From NCBI RefSeq assembly GCF_000717185.1, contig NZ_JNYE01000085.1, forward strand, positions 1 through 51,493: a stretch of 51,493 bases of DNA, written 5' to 3'. This DNA comes from Kitasatospora phosalacinea. GTDB taxonomy: Bacteria > Actinomycetota > Actinomycetes > Streptomycetales > Streptomycetaceae. A program made the translations under genes and the position numbers. Positions 27,241-35,591 of this stretch are shown one piece after another. Every line of letters starts with the position of its first letter. The stretch's first letter is position 1. The notes below the pieces were generated by a model that saw only the letters and a program-made list of their open reading frames with translations, was not told where the DNA came from and did not search any database.

Positions 27241-28311
27241 ATGGCCGACATCACGCGCCGCTTCGGCTTCCGCCACCTCCGTTCCACCCCCACCAGCCAC
27301 ATCCGCCACCTGCGCGGCGGACAGCTCGCCCACGAGGGCACCGGGCTGGCCTTCTGGTTCCGGCCGCTCACCGCCGCCATCTCCGAAGTACCTGGTGACG
27401 ACCGCGAGTTGGCGATGATGTTCCACGCCCGCACGGCGGACTTCCAGGACCTCGCGGTGCAGGCCACCGTCACCTACCGGATCAGCGACCCGACCACCGC
27501 CGCCACCCGCCTCGACTTCGGCATCGACCCGGACACCGGCAGCTGGCGCGCCGAACCGCTCGCCCAGCTCGGCACCCTGCTGACCGAGACCGCCCAGCAG
27601 CACGCACTCCAGCTGATCGCCCGCACCCCGCTCGCCGACACCCTGGTCAACGGCGTCACGGCCGTCCGCGAGCGGATCTCCGAGGGCCTGGCCGCCGAAC
27701 CCCGGCTGGCCGAGATCGGGGTGTCGGTGCTCGCGGTGCGCGTCACCGCCGTCCGGCCGGAGGCCGAGATGGAGCGGGCGCTGCGCACCCCGGCCCGCGA
27801 GCAGGTCCAGCAGGAGGCCGACCGGGCCACGTACGAGCGCCGCGCCGTCGCGGTCGAGCGGGAGCGCACGATCGCCGAGAACGAACTCGCCAGCCAGATC
27901 GAACTGGCGCGCCGCGAGGAGGAGTTGGTCGGCCAGCGAGGCACCAACGCGCGGCGCGAGGCGGAGCAGAAGGCCGCCGCGGACGCGGTCCGCACCGACG
28001 CGGACGCGGCCCGCCGGACCAGGATGGCGGTCGCCGAGGCCGAGGCCGCGGGCACCCTGGCCACCCAACAGGCCGAGGCCGTACGGTCGTTGGGTGAGGC
28101 GAAGGCCGCCGCGGAGGCCGCCTGGCTGGCCGCCCACCAGCAGGCCGGCCCCGAGGTCCTGCAGGCGCTGGCCCTGATCCGACTGGCCGAGCACCTGCCG
28201 CGGATCGACAGCATCACCCTCACCCCGGACGTGCTGACCGGCCTGCTCAGCCGCCTCAGCACCCCCGCCGCGCCCGCTGCCCCGGCCGCCCCCGAGGGCC
28301 CGGTCCGGTGA
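27241..28311 (+). CDS. SPFH/band-7 domain protein
   Basis: A 356-residue SPFH protein. The SPFH domain covers about 20-190 (from SHIRHLRGGQLAHEGTGLAF through LAEIGVSVLAVRVTAVRP). It is followed by a long, strongly charged Ala/Glu/Arg helix (about 190-300), a likely coiled coil for oligomerisation. No membrane segment is present, unlike flotillins. Its start is 24 bases after the second palindrome and follows GAAAGGA. It overlaps the NAD-kinase-like gene by GTGA, so the two products probably work together, perhaps in NAD(P) homeostasis. Confidence 0.82.
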   Translation: MADITRRFGFRHLRSTPTSHIRHLRGGQLAHEGTGLAFWFRPLTAAISEVPGDDRELAMMFHARTADFQDLAVQATVTYRISDPTTAATRLDFGIDPDTGSWRAEPLAQLGTLLTETAQQHALQLIARTPLADTLVNGVTAVRERISEGLAAEPRLAEIGVSVLAVRVTAVRPEAEMERALRTPAREQVQQEADRATYERRAVAVERERTIAENELASQIELARREEELVGQRGTNARREAEQKAAADAVRTDADAARRTRMAVAEAEAAGTLATQQAEAVRSLGEAKAAAEAAWLAAHQQAGPEVLQALALIRLAEHLPRIDSITLTPDVLTGLLSRLSTPAAPAAPAAPEGPVR

Positions 28312-29207
28312 GCCTCTCCCCCCGCGTGGTGCTGATCCACCGGCGCACCGAGTACGAGGAGTTGATCGCCCGGCACGGCACCCGTGGCCAGGCCGAGTTC
28401 TTCCTCTCCCGGCGCGGCCGCTCGCTGGCCGAGGCCGAGGAGCGCCACCACCGGGCCCGGGCCGCGCTCGCCGAGGTGTCGGCCGCGGTACCGCTGGACT
28501 GGCGGCAGGCCCGGGTCGAACGCTCCGACCTGGACCGCTTCCTGTTCGCTCCGGAGGACGTGGTCGTGGTGGTCGGCCAGGACGGCCTGGTCGCGAACGC
28601 CGCGAAGTACCTGGCGGGCCAGCCGGTGGTCGGCATCGACGCCGAACCGGGCCGCAACGCGGGCGTCCTGGTCCGGCACCGGGCCGAGCAGGCCGGGCCG
28701 CTGCTGCGGGCGGCCGTACTGCCGGGCGCGGAACGGCGGTTGGAGCTGCGCACGATGGTGGAGGCGGTCGCGGACGACACCCAGCGGCTGCTCGCGCTGA
28801 ACGAGATCTACCTCGGGCAGCCGGGCCACCAGACCGCCCGCTACCGGCTGGCGGCCCCCGGCGGCGCGGCGGAGTCGCAGGCCTCCTCGGGCGTGCTGGT
28901 CGGCACCGGCACCGGCGCCACCGGGTGGTGCCGCTCGGCCTGGCTGGAGCGCTCCAGCCGCCTGGACCTGCCCGCGCCGACCGCCCCGCGCCTGTCCTGG
29001 TTCGTCCGCGAGGCCTGGCCGTCCCCGGTGACCGGCACCTCCCGCGTCGAGGGCCTGCTGGACGCCGAGCAGCAGCTCGTCCTGACCGTCGAGTCGGAAC
29101 TCCTGGTCGCGTTCGGCGACGGCATCGAGTCGGACGCCCTGCAACTCACCTGGGGCCAGACCGTCCGGATCGGCCCGGCCGCGCAACGCCTGCACCTGCT
29201 GGCCTGA
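28308..29207 (+). CDS. NAD kinase-like protein
   Basis: A 299-residue protein with the ATP-NAD kinase fold. The first motif, normally GGDGT, appears as VVVVGQDGLVANAAKYL near residue 83, so the second Gly is Gln. The second motif, normally TPTGSTAY, is GTGTGATGWCRSAW near 202. The N-terminal 80 residues are an extra helical arm (FFLSRRGRSLAEAEERHHRA). It could phosphorylate NAD, or bind NAD without catalysis given the changed motif. It is translationally coupled to the SPFH gene. Confidence 0.75.
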   Translation: MSLSPRVVLIHRRTEYEELIARHGTRGQAEFFLSRRGRSLAEAEERHHRARAALAEVSAAVPLDWRQARVERSDLDRFLFAPEDVVVVVGQDGLVANAAKYLAGQPVVGIDAEPGRNAGVLVRHRAEQAGPLLRAAVLPGAERRLELRTMVEAVADDTQRLLALNEIYLGQPGHQTARYRLAAPGGAAESQASSGVLVGTGTGATGWCRSAWLERSSRLDLPAPTAPRLSWFVREAWPSPVTGTSRVEGLLDAEQQLVLTVESELLVAFGDGIESDALQLTWGQTVRIGPAAQRLHLLA

Positions 29208-29544
29208 CCACCGCCGCCCCCACCGACGCCCCGCGCCCGCCACGCCCCTGCTGCTGCGCCTGCCGACGCCCCCGGCGAACGGCGCCGACGCCGCCCGCAG
29301 CGGGCTGGCCGACCTCGTGCCGGTCGCGCTCGGCGCCGACGGCTCCCCTTCCGGCGCCCGGGCCGTCCACCCGGGCCCTGCACACCCACCTGAGCACCCC
29401 CGGCACCCGCCCGCCCCGCCTGATCACCCGCCCGGCCGCCCGTACGCCCGGACGCCGCCGCGACGCCGCCCGGTCCGCCAGGTCGCGACCGCTCGCCCCG
29501 GCCTGCCTACGATGGAACGACGCCCACGGGAAGAAGGCTCGGCA
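29208..29544. other. 337-bp spacer with a startless coding-like segment
   Basis: Bases about 29245-29370 read with good streptomycete codon usage (LRLPTPPANGADAARSGLAD onwards) but have no start codon and no upstream continuation. It may be a decayed gene piece. The rest is Pro/Arg-rich noise before the DUF6296 gene. Confidence 0.4.
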
Positions 29545-29775
29545 ATGACTCAACGATTCGCACTCACGTTCCCCGGGGAGACCGGCGGCCACGCCGAGCA
29601 GGACGTGGTGGTGGTCGAGGCGACCGGCGCCCGCGGCCCGGGCGGGCACCCGGTGTACGCGGACCCGTCCGGCATCGTGCAGGCCGAGATCAGCGACCGG
29701 GGCGAGGTCCGGATGCTGGCCAGCGGCGGCCACCAGCTCCCCCGCACCCCGCTGCACGCCGAACCGCTGCCCTGA
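29545..29775 (+). CDS. DUF6296 family protein
   Basis: A 76-residue protein (MTQRFALTFPGETGGHAEQD onwards) matching my memory of the DUF6296 family found mostly in Kitasatospora and relatives. Conserved-looking parts are TFPG, VVVVEATGARG, GHPVYADPSGI and EVRMLASGGHQ. Function unknown; a small beta-rich fold is likely. The ATG follows GAAGAAGG. Confidence 0.75.
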   Translation: MTQRFALTFPGETGGHAEQDVVVVEATGARGPGGHPVYADPSGIVQAEISDRGEVRMLASGGHQLPRTPLHAEPLP

Positions 29776-29910
29776 GCCCCCCGCCCCGTCCCCGCCCGGC
29801 TCATCCCGTCCCCGTCGCGGCCCGTCGCGACGCGGCCCGCGGGGCGCCCACCACCGAGCGCCCCGCCCGAGCCGCCGGGCGAGCGCCCCGCCCGAGCCGC
29901 CGCCCGCGCA

Positions 29911-30906
29911 CTACCAGCGCGAGTGCACCTGCGCCCGCAGCCGCCGGTCGTACAGGTCGCGGACGGCCTGCAGGGTCTGCTCCGGCAGCGGCGACATCGC
30001 CATCGTCTCGGCGTTCGCCCGGGCCTGCTCGGGCGTGCGGGCGCCGGGGATGACGGTGCTGACGCCGGGCTGCTGGACGATCCAGCGCAGCGCGGTCTGG
30101 GCGGAGCTGGCGCCGGGCGGGGCGAGCCGGGCGAACTCGTCGGCGGCCTCCACGCCGGTCTCGAAGTCGATGCCGGAGAAGGTCTCGCCCTGGTCGAACG
30201 CGGAGCCGTCCCGGTTGTAGTTGCGGTGGTCGTCGCTCCCGAACAGGGTCTCCTTGGTGTACTTGCCGGAGAGCAGCCCGGAGGCCAGCGGCACCCTGGC
30301 GATGATGCCGACGCCCGCCTTCTCGGCGGCGGGCAGCACCCGGTCGAGCGGCTTGAGCCGGAACGGGTTGAGGATGATCTGCACGCTGGCGACGCCGGGC
30401 CGGGCGATCGCGGTCAGCGCCTCCTCGCAGGTCTCCACGCTGACGCCGTACGCGGCGACGACCTCCTCGGCGACCAGGGTGTCGAGCGCGTCGAACACCT
30501 CGTCGTCGGAGTAGACGGCGCTGGGCGGGCAGTGCAGCTGCACCAGGTCGAGCCGCTCGACGCCCAGGTTGCGGCGCGAACGGTCGGTCCACTCCCGGAA
30601 GTTGGCGAGGGTGTAGTTCTCCGGCAGCTGCGGCAGCCGCCGGCCGAGCTTGGTGGCGACCGTCAACTCGCCGCCGTCGCCGCCGCTGCGGCGCCCCTTC
30701 AGGAAGCGGCCGATCAACTGTTCGCTACGGCCGTCGCCGTAGACGTCGGCGGTGTCGAAGAAGGTCACCCCGGCGTCCGCCGCGGCGTCCAGCACCGCGA
30801 GGGCGTCGTCCTCCAGCACGGCGCCCCAGTCCGCGCCGAGCTGCCACGTTCCGAGACCGATCACCGAGACCGGGCGCCCGGTCCTGCCAAGTACACGCTG
30901 TTCCAT
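29911..30906 (-). CDS. Aldo/keto reductase
   Basis: A 331-residue NADPH-dependent oxidoreductase with a TIM-barrel fold. The catalytic tetrad is visible: Asp and Tyr in FFDTADVYGDGRSE, Lys in TVATKLGRR, His in LVQLHCPPS. The C-terminal NADP-binding region reads VIPGARTPEQARANAE. It reduces a carbonyl in the cytoplasm; the substrate cannot be told. It stands alone on the minus strand, with its ATG just after a weak GGCAGG. Confidence 0.88.
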   Translation of the reverse strand: MEQRVLGRTGRPVSVIGLGTWQLGADWGAVLEDDALAVLDAAADAGVTFFDTADVYGDGRSEQLIGRFLKGRRSGGDGGELTVATKLGRRLPQLPENYTLANFREWTDRSRRNLGVERLDLVQLHCPPSAVYSDDEVFDALDTLVAEEVVAAYGVSVETCEEALTAIARPGVASVQIILNPFRLKPLDRVLPAAEKAGVGIIARVPLASGLLSGKYTKETLFGSDDHRNYNRDGSAFDQGETFSGIDFETGVEAADEFARLAPPGASSAQTALRWIVQQPGVSTVIPGARTPEQARANAETMAMSPLPEQTLQAVRDLYDRRLRAQVHSRW

Positions 30907-31089
30907 GCCCCGAGCCTGCCACAGCCCCGCGCGCCGCTCACACGCCGACACCCCACCGGGGAACGGCGGACGGCGCGCACGGGCCGCCCCGGCGCACCGC
31001 TGACGCGACCGCGGCCGCGCCAGCGGCAGCGCCAGCGCCAGCGCCAGCGCCAGCGGCGGGACGGAGCCCGTACGGGCGGAGGCGGCAGG

Positions 31090-31665
31090 TCAGACGTTGA
31101 CGCCGTAGTCGAGCGCGATGCCGCGCAGGCCGGAGGCGTAACCCTGGCCGATGGCGCGGAACTTCCACTCGCTGCCGTACCGGTACAGCTCGCCGAAGAC
31201 CATCGCGGTCTCGGTGGACGCGTCCTCGGAGAGGTCGTAGCGGGCGACCTCGCTGCCGTCGGCCTCGTTGACGACCCGGATGAACGCGTTGCGGACCTGG
31301 CCGAAGCTCTGGTGCCGGTTCTCCGCGTCGTAGATCGACACCGGGAAGACGATCTTGGCGACCTGCGGCGGGACGGCCGTCAGGTCGACCTTGATCTGCT
31401 CGTCGTCGCCGTCGCCGCCACCGGTCAGGTTGTCGCCGCTGTGCTCGACGGAGCCCTCGGGGCTGCGCAGGTTGTTGTAGAAGACGAAGTGCTGGTCGCC
31501 GAGCACCCGGCCGGCCTCGCTGCACAGCAGCGCGCTGGCGTCCAGGTCGAAGTCGGCGCCCGTGGTGGCCCGCACGTCCCAGCCCAGGCCGACGATGACG
31601 TTGGTGAGCCCCGGGGCCTCCTTCGTCAGCGAGACGTTTCCGCCCTTGGCGAGCGAGACTCCCAT
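31090..31665 (-). CDS. terD: TerD-family calcium-binding stress protein
   Basis: A 191-residue TerD protein. [20 protein letters not shown] is the classic N-terminus, and [20 protein letters not shown] and [19 protein letters not shown] provide the acidic calcium sites. TerD proteins take part in tellurite and envelope stress responses and in development of streptomycetes. It is transcribed divergently from the UBP zinc-finger gene; a strong palindrome lies midway. The ATG follows GGAGGG. Confidence 0.93.
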   Translation of the reverse strand: MGVSLAKGGNVSLTKEAPGLTNVIVGLGWDVRATTGADFDLDASALLCSEAGRVLGDQHFVFYNNLRSPEGSVEHSGDNLTGGGDGDDEQIKVDLTAVPPQVAKIVFPVSIYDAENRHQSFGQVRNAFIRVVNEADGSEVARYDLSEDASTETAMVFGELYRYGSEWKFRAIGQGYASGLRGIALDYGVNV

Positions 31666-31772
31666 GTGTGCCCTCCTGTGGTTTCCCCGTACCGGGCCCG
31701 GCAGTTCGGCCGGTTCCGCTCCGCGCGGACGGCCGCCGCCCGGCCCCTCGGTCGGGCCCGGGCCCGCACCGA

Positions 31773-31790
31773 ATCTACAGCACTGTAGAT
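31773..31790. promoter_or_regulatory. 18-bp palindrome between terD and UBP genes
   Basis: ATCTACAG-CA-CTGTAGAT has perfect 8-base arms and stands out as AT-rich in the divergent spacer. It looks like a repressor operator with CTACAG/CTGTAG half-sites; the protein that binds it is unknown. Confidence 0.65.
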
Positions 31791-31926
31791 CAGTACGGAA
31801 TCCACCTCCGCGCCGCCGCCCCACCCGTCCTTTTCCCCGGCGGGCGCGGCCCCACCCCGCCGCGCCGGATCCGCTTCCGCCGCGCGCCCGCCGCCCCGGG
31901 CATACCCTGGCCGAGGAGGTGCAACG

Positions 31927-32289
31927 ATGAGCGACGACACGACGATCCCCGGCATCGACCCCACCGTCCCGCCGAGCGGCGACGGCTGCGTGGAGTGCCT
32001 GGCGGGCGAGGGCCAGGGCTGGTGGTTCCACCTGCGCAGGTGCGCCGCCTGCGGGCACATCGGCTGCTGCGACTCCTCTCCGTCCCAGCACGCCACCGCG
32101 CACGCCCGGTCGGCCGGACACCCGTTCCTCACCAGTTTCGAGCCCGGCGAGGACTGGTTCTGGAACACCGAGACCGAGCAGTTCTACGAGGGCCCGCCAC
32201 TGACCGGCCCGACCGCCCACCCGGTCACCCAGCCCGCGCCCGGCCCGGTCGGCCACGTCCCGATCGACTGGCAGCAGCGCCTGCGCTGA
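31927..32289 (+). CDS. UBP-type zinc finger protein
   Basis: A 120-residue protein. Cys and His residues in [35 protein letters not shown] follow the ZnF-UBP pattern, which in eukaryotes binds free ubiquitin tails. The bacterial role is unknown. The [14 protein letters not shown] segment after the finger is conserved in actinobacterial relatives. ATG follows GAGGTGC. Confidence 0.85.
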   Translation: MSDDTTIPGIDPTVPPSGDGCVECLAGEGQGWWFHLRRCAACGHIGCCDSSPSQHATAHARSAGHPFLTSFEPGEDWFWNTETEQFYEGPPLTGPTAHPVTQPAPGPVGHVPIDWQQRLR

Positions 32290-32416
32290 CCGTCCGCCAG
32301 CGGGCCGCCCCGGTCGGTACGATCGTCGTCGAGCGGCGGGCGGGCGGTGTGCGGGCGGCGGGCAGTCGGCCCGGGGCGCCCGCACCGCCGGAGGCTCCGG
32401 CGATCGGCGGTGCGGC

Positions 32417-32740
32417 GTGGACGAGCGGCAGTGGGAGACGGTGCGGCGGCTGGCCGACTGGCTGGCCGAGGGCAGCACCCAACCCCCGGAGATGCAGCGG
32501 GTGTTGCAGTGCCTGAAGCTCAGCGAGGAGGCCGGTGAGGTCGCCGAGGCGGTGATCGGTGCGCTCGGCCAGAACCCGCGCAAGGGCTTCTCGCACACCT
32601 GGGACGACGTCGCGGACGAGCTGTGCGACGTCGTGATCACCGCGCTGGTCGCCCTGGCCCGCGTCCACCCCGACCCGCCCGCCGCGTTCGACGCCCACCT
32701 GGCGAAGGTCGCGGAGCGCGCCCTGCCCCGGCACCCGTAG
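32417..32740 (+). CDS. MazG-like NTP pyrophosphohydrolase-like protein
   Basis: A 107-residue all-helical protein. [16 protein letters not shown] gives the EExxE metal motif and [15 protein letters not shown] the downstream ExxD motif of MazG-like enzymes, which hydrolyse nucleoside triphosphates to monophosphates. The GTG start ([15 protein letters not shown]) has a weak ribosome site. It follows the UBP gene by 127 bases. Confidence 0.8.
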   Translation: MDERQWETVRRLADWLAEGSTQPPEMQRVLQCLKLSEEAGEVAEAVIGALGQNPRKGFSHTWDDVADELCDVVITALVALARVHPDPPAAFDAHLAKVAERALPRHP

Positions 32741-32776
32741 CGGCCGCAGAGCCCTCAGCACCCGCAGCGCCGCGGC

Positions 32777-32911
32777 TCAGTGGCGGCCGCCGACCGCGAA
32801 CAGCAGGACGACGAAGCCCGCGAACACGTGCGTCCCGGCGATGTAGATCAGCGCCCGGATCAGCATCTGCTTGCGGCGCGAGCTCTCCTCGCGCACTCCG
32901 TCACTGGTCAC
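32777..32911 (-). CDS. DUF6126-like small membrane protein
   Basis: A 44-residue protein from a GTG start (VTSDGVREESSRRKQ) with one membrane helix (ALIYIAGTHVFAGFVVLLFAVGG). The GTH-FAGF-LLF-VGG pattern matches my memory of DUF6126 proteins, which are often next to XRE-type regulators; none is seen here. Longer upstream frame is shadow. Confidence 0.6.
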   Translation of the reverse strand: MTSDGVREESSRRKQMLIRALIYIAGTHVFAGFVVLLFAVGGRH

Positions 32912-33036
32912 GGCCGCCCTCGTTGTCCGCCTGCCCGCCGGGTCGTCCACCGCCCGGAACCCTTGCAGGGTACCGGCCCCGCCCCCGTGGCGGAGATCAC
33001 GCTGCGCCACGGGGCACCTACGGTGGCGTAAGTCAC

Positions 33037-33049
33037 TTCACAAGGTGAA
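33037..33049. promoter_or_regulatory. TTCAC-N3-GTGAA palindrome over the ribosome site
   Basis: TTCAC-aag-GTGAA lies 11 bases before the SGNH start and contains its AAGGTGA ribosome site. It may be an operator, or the RNA hairpin may hide the ribosome site. Confidence 0.45.
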
Positions 33050-33060
33050 CTATCTCCTGC

Positions 33061-33843
33061 ATGGCCGACTACCAGGAGACCCTTGACCTCAGTTCCTATG
33101 CGGCCCTCGGTGACAGCTTCACCGAGGGCCTCAACGACCCCGGCCCCGACGGCCAGTTCGCCGGCTGGGCCGACCGCCTGGCCGGGATGCTGTCCGCGCG
33201 CAGACCGGAGCACGACTTCCGGTACGCCAACCTGGCCGTCCGCGGCCGCCTGCTGGACCAGATCGTCGCCGAGCAGGTCCCGAAGGTCCGTCAACTCCGG
33301 CCCGACCTGGTGACGTTGTGCGCGGGCGGCAACGACATCCTGCGCCCGGGCAGCGACCCGGACCTGATCGCCGAGCACTTCGAGTCGGCCGTCCTGGAGC
33401 TGCGCGAGAACGCCGGGACGGTGCTGATCTGCACCGGCTTCGACACCCGCAACGTCCCGGTGCTGCGCCACCTGCGCGGCAAGATCGCCACGTACAACGC
33501 GCACCTGCGGGCGATCGCCGACCGCAACGGCCTCGCGGTCGCCGACCTGTGGTCGCTGCGGGCGGTGCACGACCGGCGGGCCTGGTCCGAGGACCGGCTG
33601 CACCTGTCGCCGGAGGGCCACCAGCGGGTGGCGCTGCTGGCGGCGCGCGCGCTCGGCCTGCCGGTGGACGCGGACCCGGAGGCCGCCTGGCCGCCCGCGC
33701 CCGTCCTCACCCCGGCCGACCAGCGCCGGGAGAACCTGCAGTGGGCCCGCACCTTCCTGCTGCCCTGGGTGGGCCGCCGCCTGCGCGGCGAGTCCTCCGG
33801 CGACCACGTCGAGGCCAAGCGCCCGGAGCTGCTCCCGCTCTGA
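33061..33843 (+). CDS. SGNH/GDSL hydrolase
   Basis: A 260-residue esterase-like protein. Block I is ALGDSFTEG (Ser near 18), block III CAGGNDIL near 91, block V EDRLHLSPEGH near 180 (Asp and His). No signal peptide is present. The C-terminal helix ends with TFLLPWVGRRLRG. It resembles the single-gene SGNH hydrolases common in streptomycetes; its substrate is unknown. It is distinct from the glycosyltransferase-linked hydrolase at 23 kb and lacks that protein's long tail. Confidence 0.87.
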   Translation: MADYQETLDLSSYAALGDSFTEGLNDPGPDGQFAGWADRLAGMLSARRPEHDFRYANLAVRGRLLDQIVAEQVPKVRQLRPDLVTLCAGGNDILRPGSDPDLIAEHFESAVLELRENAGTVLICTGFDTRNVPVLRHLRGKIATYNAHLRAIADRNGLAVADLWSLRAVHDRRAWSEDRLHLSPEGHQRVALLAARALGLPVDADPEAAWPPAPVLTPADQRRENLQWARTFLLPWVGRRLRGESSGDHVEAKRPELLPL

Positions 33844-33850
33844 ACCGCAG

Positions 33851-33938
33851 GAGGGCACCGGGAGGGCACCGGGAGGGCACCGGGAGGGCACCGGGAGGGC
33901 ACCGGGAGGGCACCGGGAGGGCACCGGGAGGGCACCGG
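33851..33938. repeat. 11-bp minisatellite, eight perfect copies
   Basis: Eight identical head-to-tail copies of gagggcaccgg lie between the converging SGNH and ohr genes. No variation between copies suggests a recent expansion. Confidence 0.95.
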
Positions 33939-33965
33939 GAGACCCCAGTGAGACCCCTGCCTCGC

Positions 33966-34376
33966 CTATTCGACGACCAGCTCCACCGGAACGTTCCCGG
34001 CGGTGGCCCTGGAGTACGGGCAGACCTGGTGGGCCTGCTTGACCAGCAGCTCGCCGGCCTCGCCCGCCAGCGACTCCGGCAGCTCGACCCGCAGGACGAC
34101 GGAGAGGCCGAAACCGCTGTCGTCCTTGCCGATGGTGACCTCGGCGGTCACCGACACGTCCGAGACGTCGACCTTCTGCTGGCGGGAGACCACGCCCAGC
34201 GCGCTGGCGAAACAGGCCGCGTACCCGGCCGCGAACAGCTGCTCGGGGTTGGTGCCCTCGCCGTCGCCGCCGAGCGCGGGCGGCGGGGAGAGCTTGAGGT
34301 CGAGCCTGCCGTCGGAGCTGACGGCGCGGCCCTCGCGGCCGTTCGCGGTGGCGGCTGCGGTGTAGAGCGGGTTCAT
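33966..34376 (-). CDS. ohr: Organic hydroperoxide resistance protein Ohr
   Basis: A 136-residue Ohr peroxidase that reduces organic hydroperoxides with two reactive Cys. They are in AAGYAACFASAL (near 56) and HQVCPYSRAT (near 119). The N-terminus MNPLYTAAATANGREGRAVS is typical. It is divergent from its repressor gene ohrR, with an operator in between. Confidence 0.95.
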   Translation of the reverse strand: MNPLYTAAATANGREGRAVSSDGRLDLKLSPPPALGGDGEGTNPEQLFAAGYAACFASALGVVSRQQKVDVSDVSVTAEVTIGKDDSGFGLSVVLRVELPESLAGEAGELLVKQAHQVCPYSRATAGNVPVELVVE

Positions 34377-34434
34377 CGCGACTGTCTCCTTCGTCCTTCT
34401 GCTGCACTGCTTCCTACCCCAGAACTACAGCACA

Positions 34435-34445
34435 CAATTCAATTG
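34435..34445. promoter_or_regulatory. OhrR operator
   Basis: CAATT-C-AATTG is a perfect palindrome in the ohr/ohrR spacer, preceded by A; a degenerate second copy (ACAACTCAATC) follows. It fits the AT-rich sites bound by OhrR, which would control both genes. Confidence 0.75.
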
Positions 34446-34481
34446 CGCACAACTCAATCGGCCGCTTGCTACCCTGGAGCC

Positions 34482-34961
34482 ATGACCTGGCACGGCGAGA
34501 ACCCCCGCTCCCCCCGCGACGAGGGCGCGGACCTGCTCCTACTCGACCAGCAGATCTGCTTCTCGCTGAACGCCGCCTCCCGCGCCTTCGGCGGCGTCTA
34601 CCGCACCGCGCTCAAGGACCTCGGCCTGACCTACCCCCAGTACCTGGTGATGCTGGTGCTGTGGGAGGACGGGGCGGTGCCGGTCAAGCAGCTCGGCGAG
34701 CGCCTGCGCCTGGACTCCGGCACCCTCTCCCCGCTGCTCAAGCGCCTGGAGGCGGCCGGGCTGGTGACCCGCGCGCGCTGCCCGGAGGACGAGCGCTCGG
34801 TGATCGTCGCCGCCACCGCGGCCGGACGCGAGCTGCGCGAGGGCGCCCTGGCCGTCCCCCGCCGCATCCTGGCCGCCGCCGGGCTGCCCCTGGACGACCT
34901 GCGGGCCCTGCGCGAACTGCTCACCCGCGTCACGGCCAACCTGGACGCGGCCGGAGCCTGA
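34482..34961 (+). CDS. ohrR: MarR-family organic peroxide sensor OhrR
   Basis: A 159-residue MarR repressor. The reactive Cys is in DQQICFSLNAASRAF near residue 26, as in OhrR. The winged helix covers VKQLGERLRLDSGTLSPLLK and the wing RARCPEDERSV, which adds a second Cys. Peroxide oxidation of the first Cys releases DNA and induces ohr. Confidence 0.92.
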   Translation: MTWHGENPRSPRDEGADLLLLDQQICFSLNAASRAFGGVYRTALKDLGLTYPQYLVMLVLWEDGAVPVKQLGERLRLDSGTLSPLLKRLEAAGLVTRARCPEDERSVIVAATAAGRELREGALAVPRRILAAAGLPLDDLRALRELLTRVTANLDAAGA

Positions 34962-35055
34962 CCCCCGCAACGCCCCGCACACCGGCACAGCCGGACCCAG
35001 ACCCGGATCCGCCGATCGGCCGCCGCCGCACCCGGCCCGCCGCCATGATGACCGG

Positions 35056-35556
35056 ATGACCGCTCCCACCGCCCCCGACCCCGCCCCCGTCTGCCAGGTC
35101 CGGCCCGCCCTGCTCCGGCTCGTCGCGGCCTGGCCGGAGGCCACCACCGTCAGCACCTTCCGGACCCGGATCGCCACCGAGGACCTCGCCACCGCGATGA
35201 CGTTCCGCAGCCCCCGCCGGGTCGCCACCGCCCGCGGCCTCGCGGACCTGCTGGCCGCCCACGGCGTCGAGACCCGCGCGGACCTGCACGCCTGGCTCGA
35301 CGCCCCGGTGCACCGCGCCGCCCTGCGCCAGGTGCCGGGCGTGGGCCCGAAGACCGTCGACTACCTCGCCAACCTGGTCGGCCGCTCGCACGTCGCCGTG
35401 GACACCCACCTGCGCGCCTTCGCCGCCGGGGCGGGCCTGCCCGAGCTGGGCTACGAAGGCCTGCGGGCCGCGTACGAGCGGGCCGCCGACGCGCTCGGCC
35501 ACGACCGCGCCGGGCTGGAGCACGCCGTCTGGCGGCACGGCGCGCACACCGGCTGA
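35056..35556 (+). CDS. HhH-GPD/endonuclease III-like protein
   Basis: A 166-residue protein resembling the core of HhH-GPD base-excision glycosylases. VPGVGPKTVDYLANLVG near 95 is the helix-hairpin-helix with the catalytic Lys position, and VAVDTHLRAF near 113 holds the catalytic Asp. It is shorter than endonuclease III (about 210 residues) and lacks the C-terminal 4Fe-4S cysteines. DNA glycosylase activity is possible but unproven. Confidence 0.72.
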   Translation: MTAPTAPDPAPVCQVRPALLRLVAAWPEATTVSTFRTRIATEDLATAMTFRSPRRVATARGLADLLAAHGVETRADLHAWLDAPVHRAALRQVPGVGPKTVDYLANLVGRSHVAVDTHLRAFAAGAGLPELGYEGLRAAYERAADALGHDRAGLEHAVWRHGAHTG

Positions 35557-35591
35557 CCCACACCCCGCCGCGCCCGCGCCCGCGCCCGCGC

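Noticed and set aside
33707..33935. Repeat protein of the type PSRCPPGALPV on the minus strand
   Set aside because: It is just the translation of the 11-bp minisatellite and the end of the SGNH gene, without a ribosome site.
33851..33938. CRISPR-like array
   Set aside because: The 11-bp units are directly adjacent without spacers, so it is a tandem repeat.
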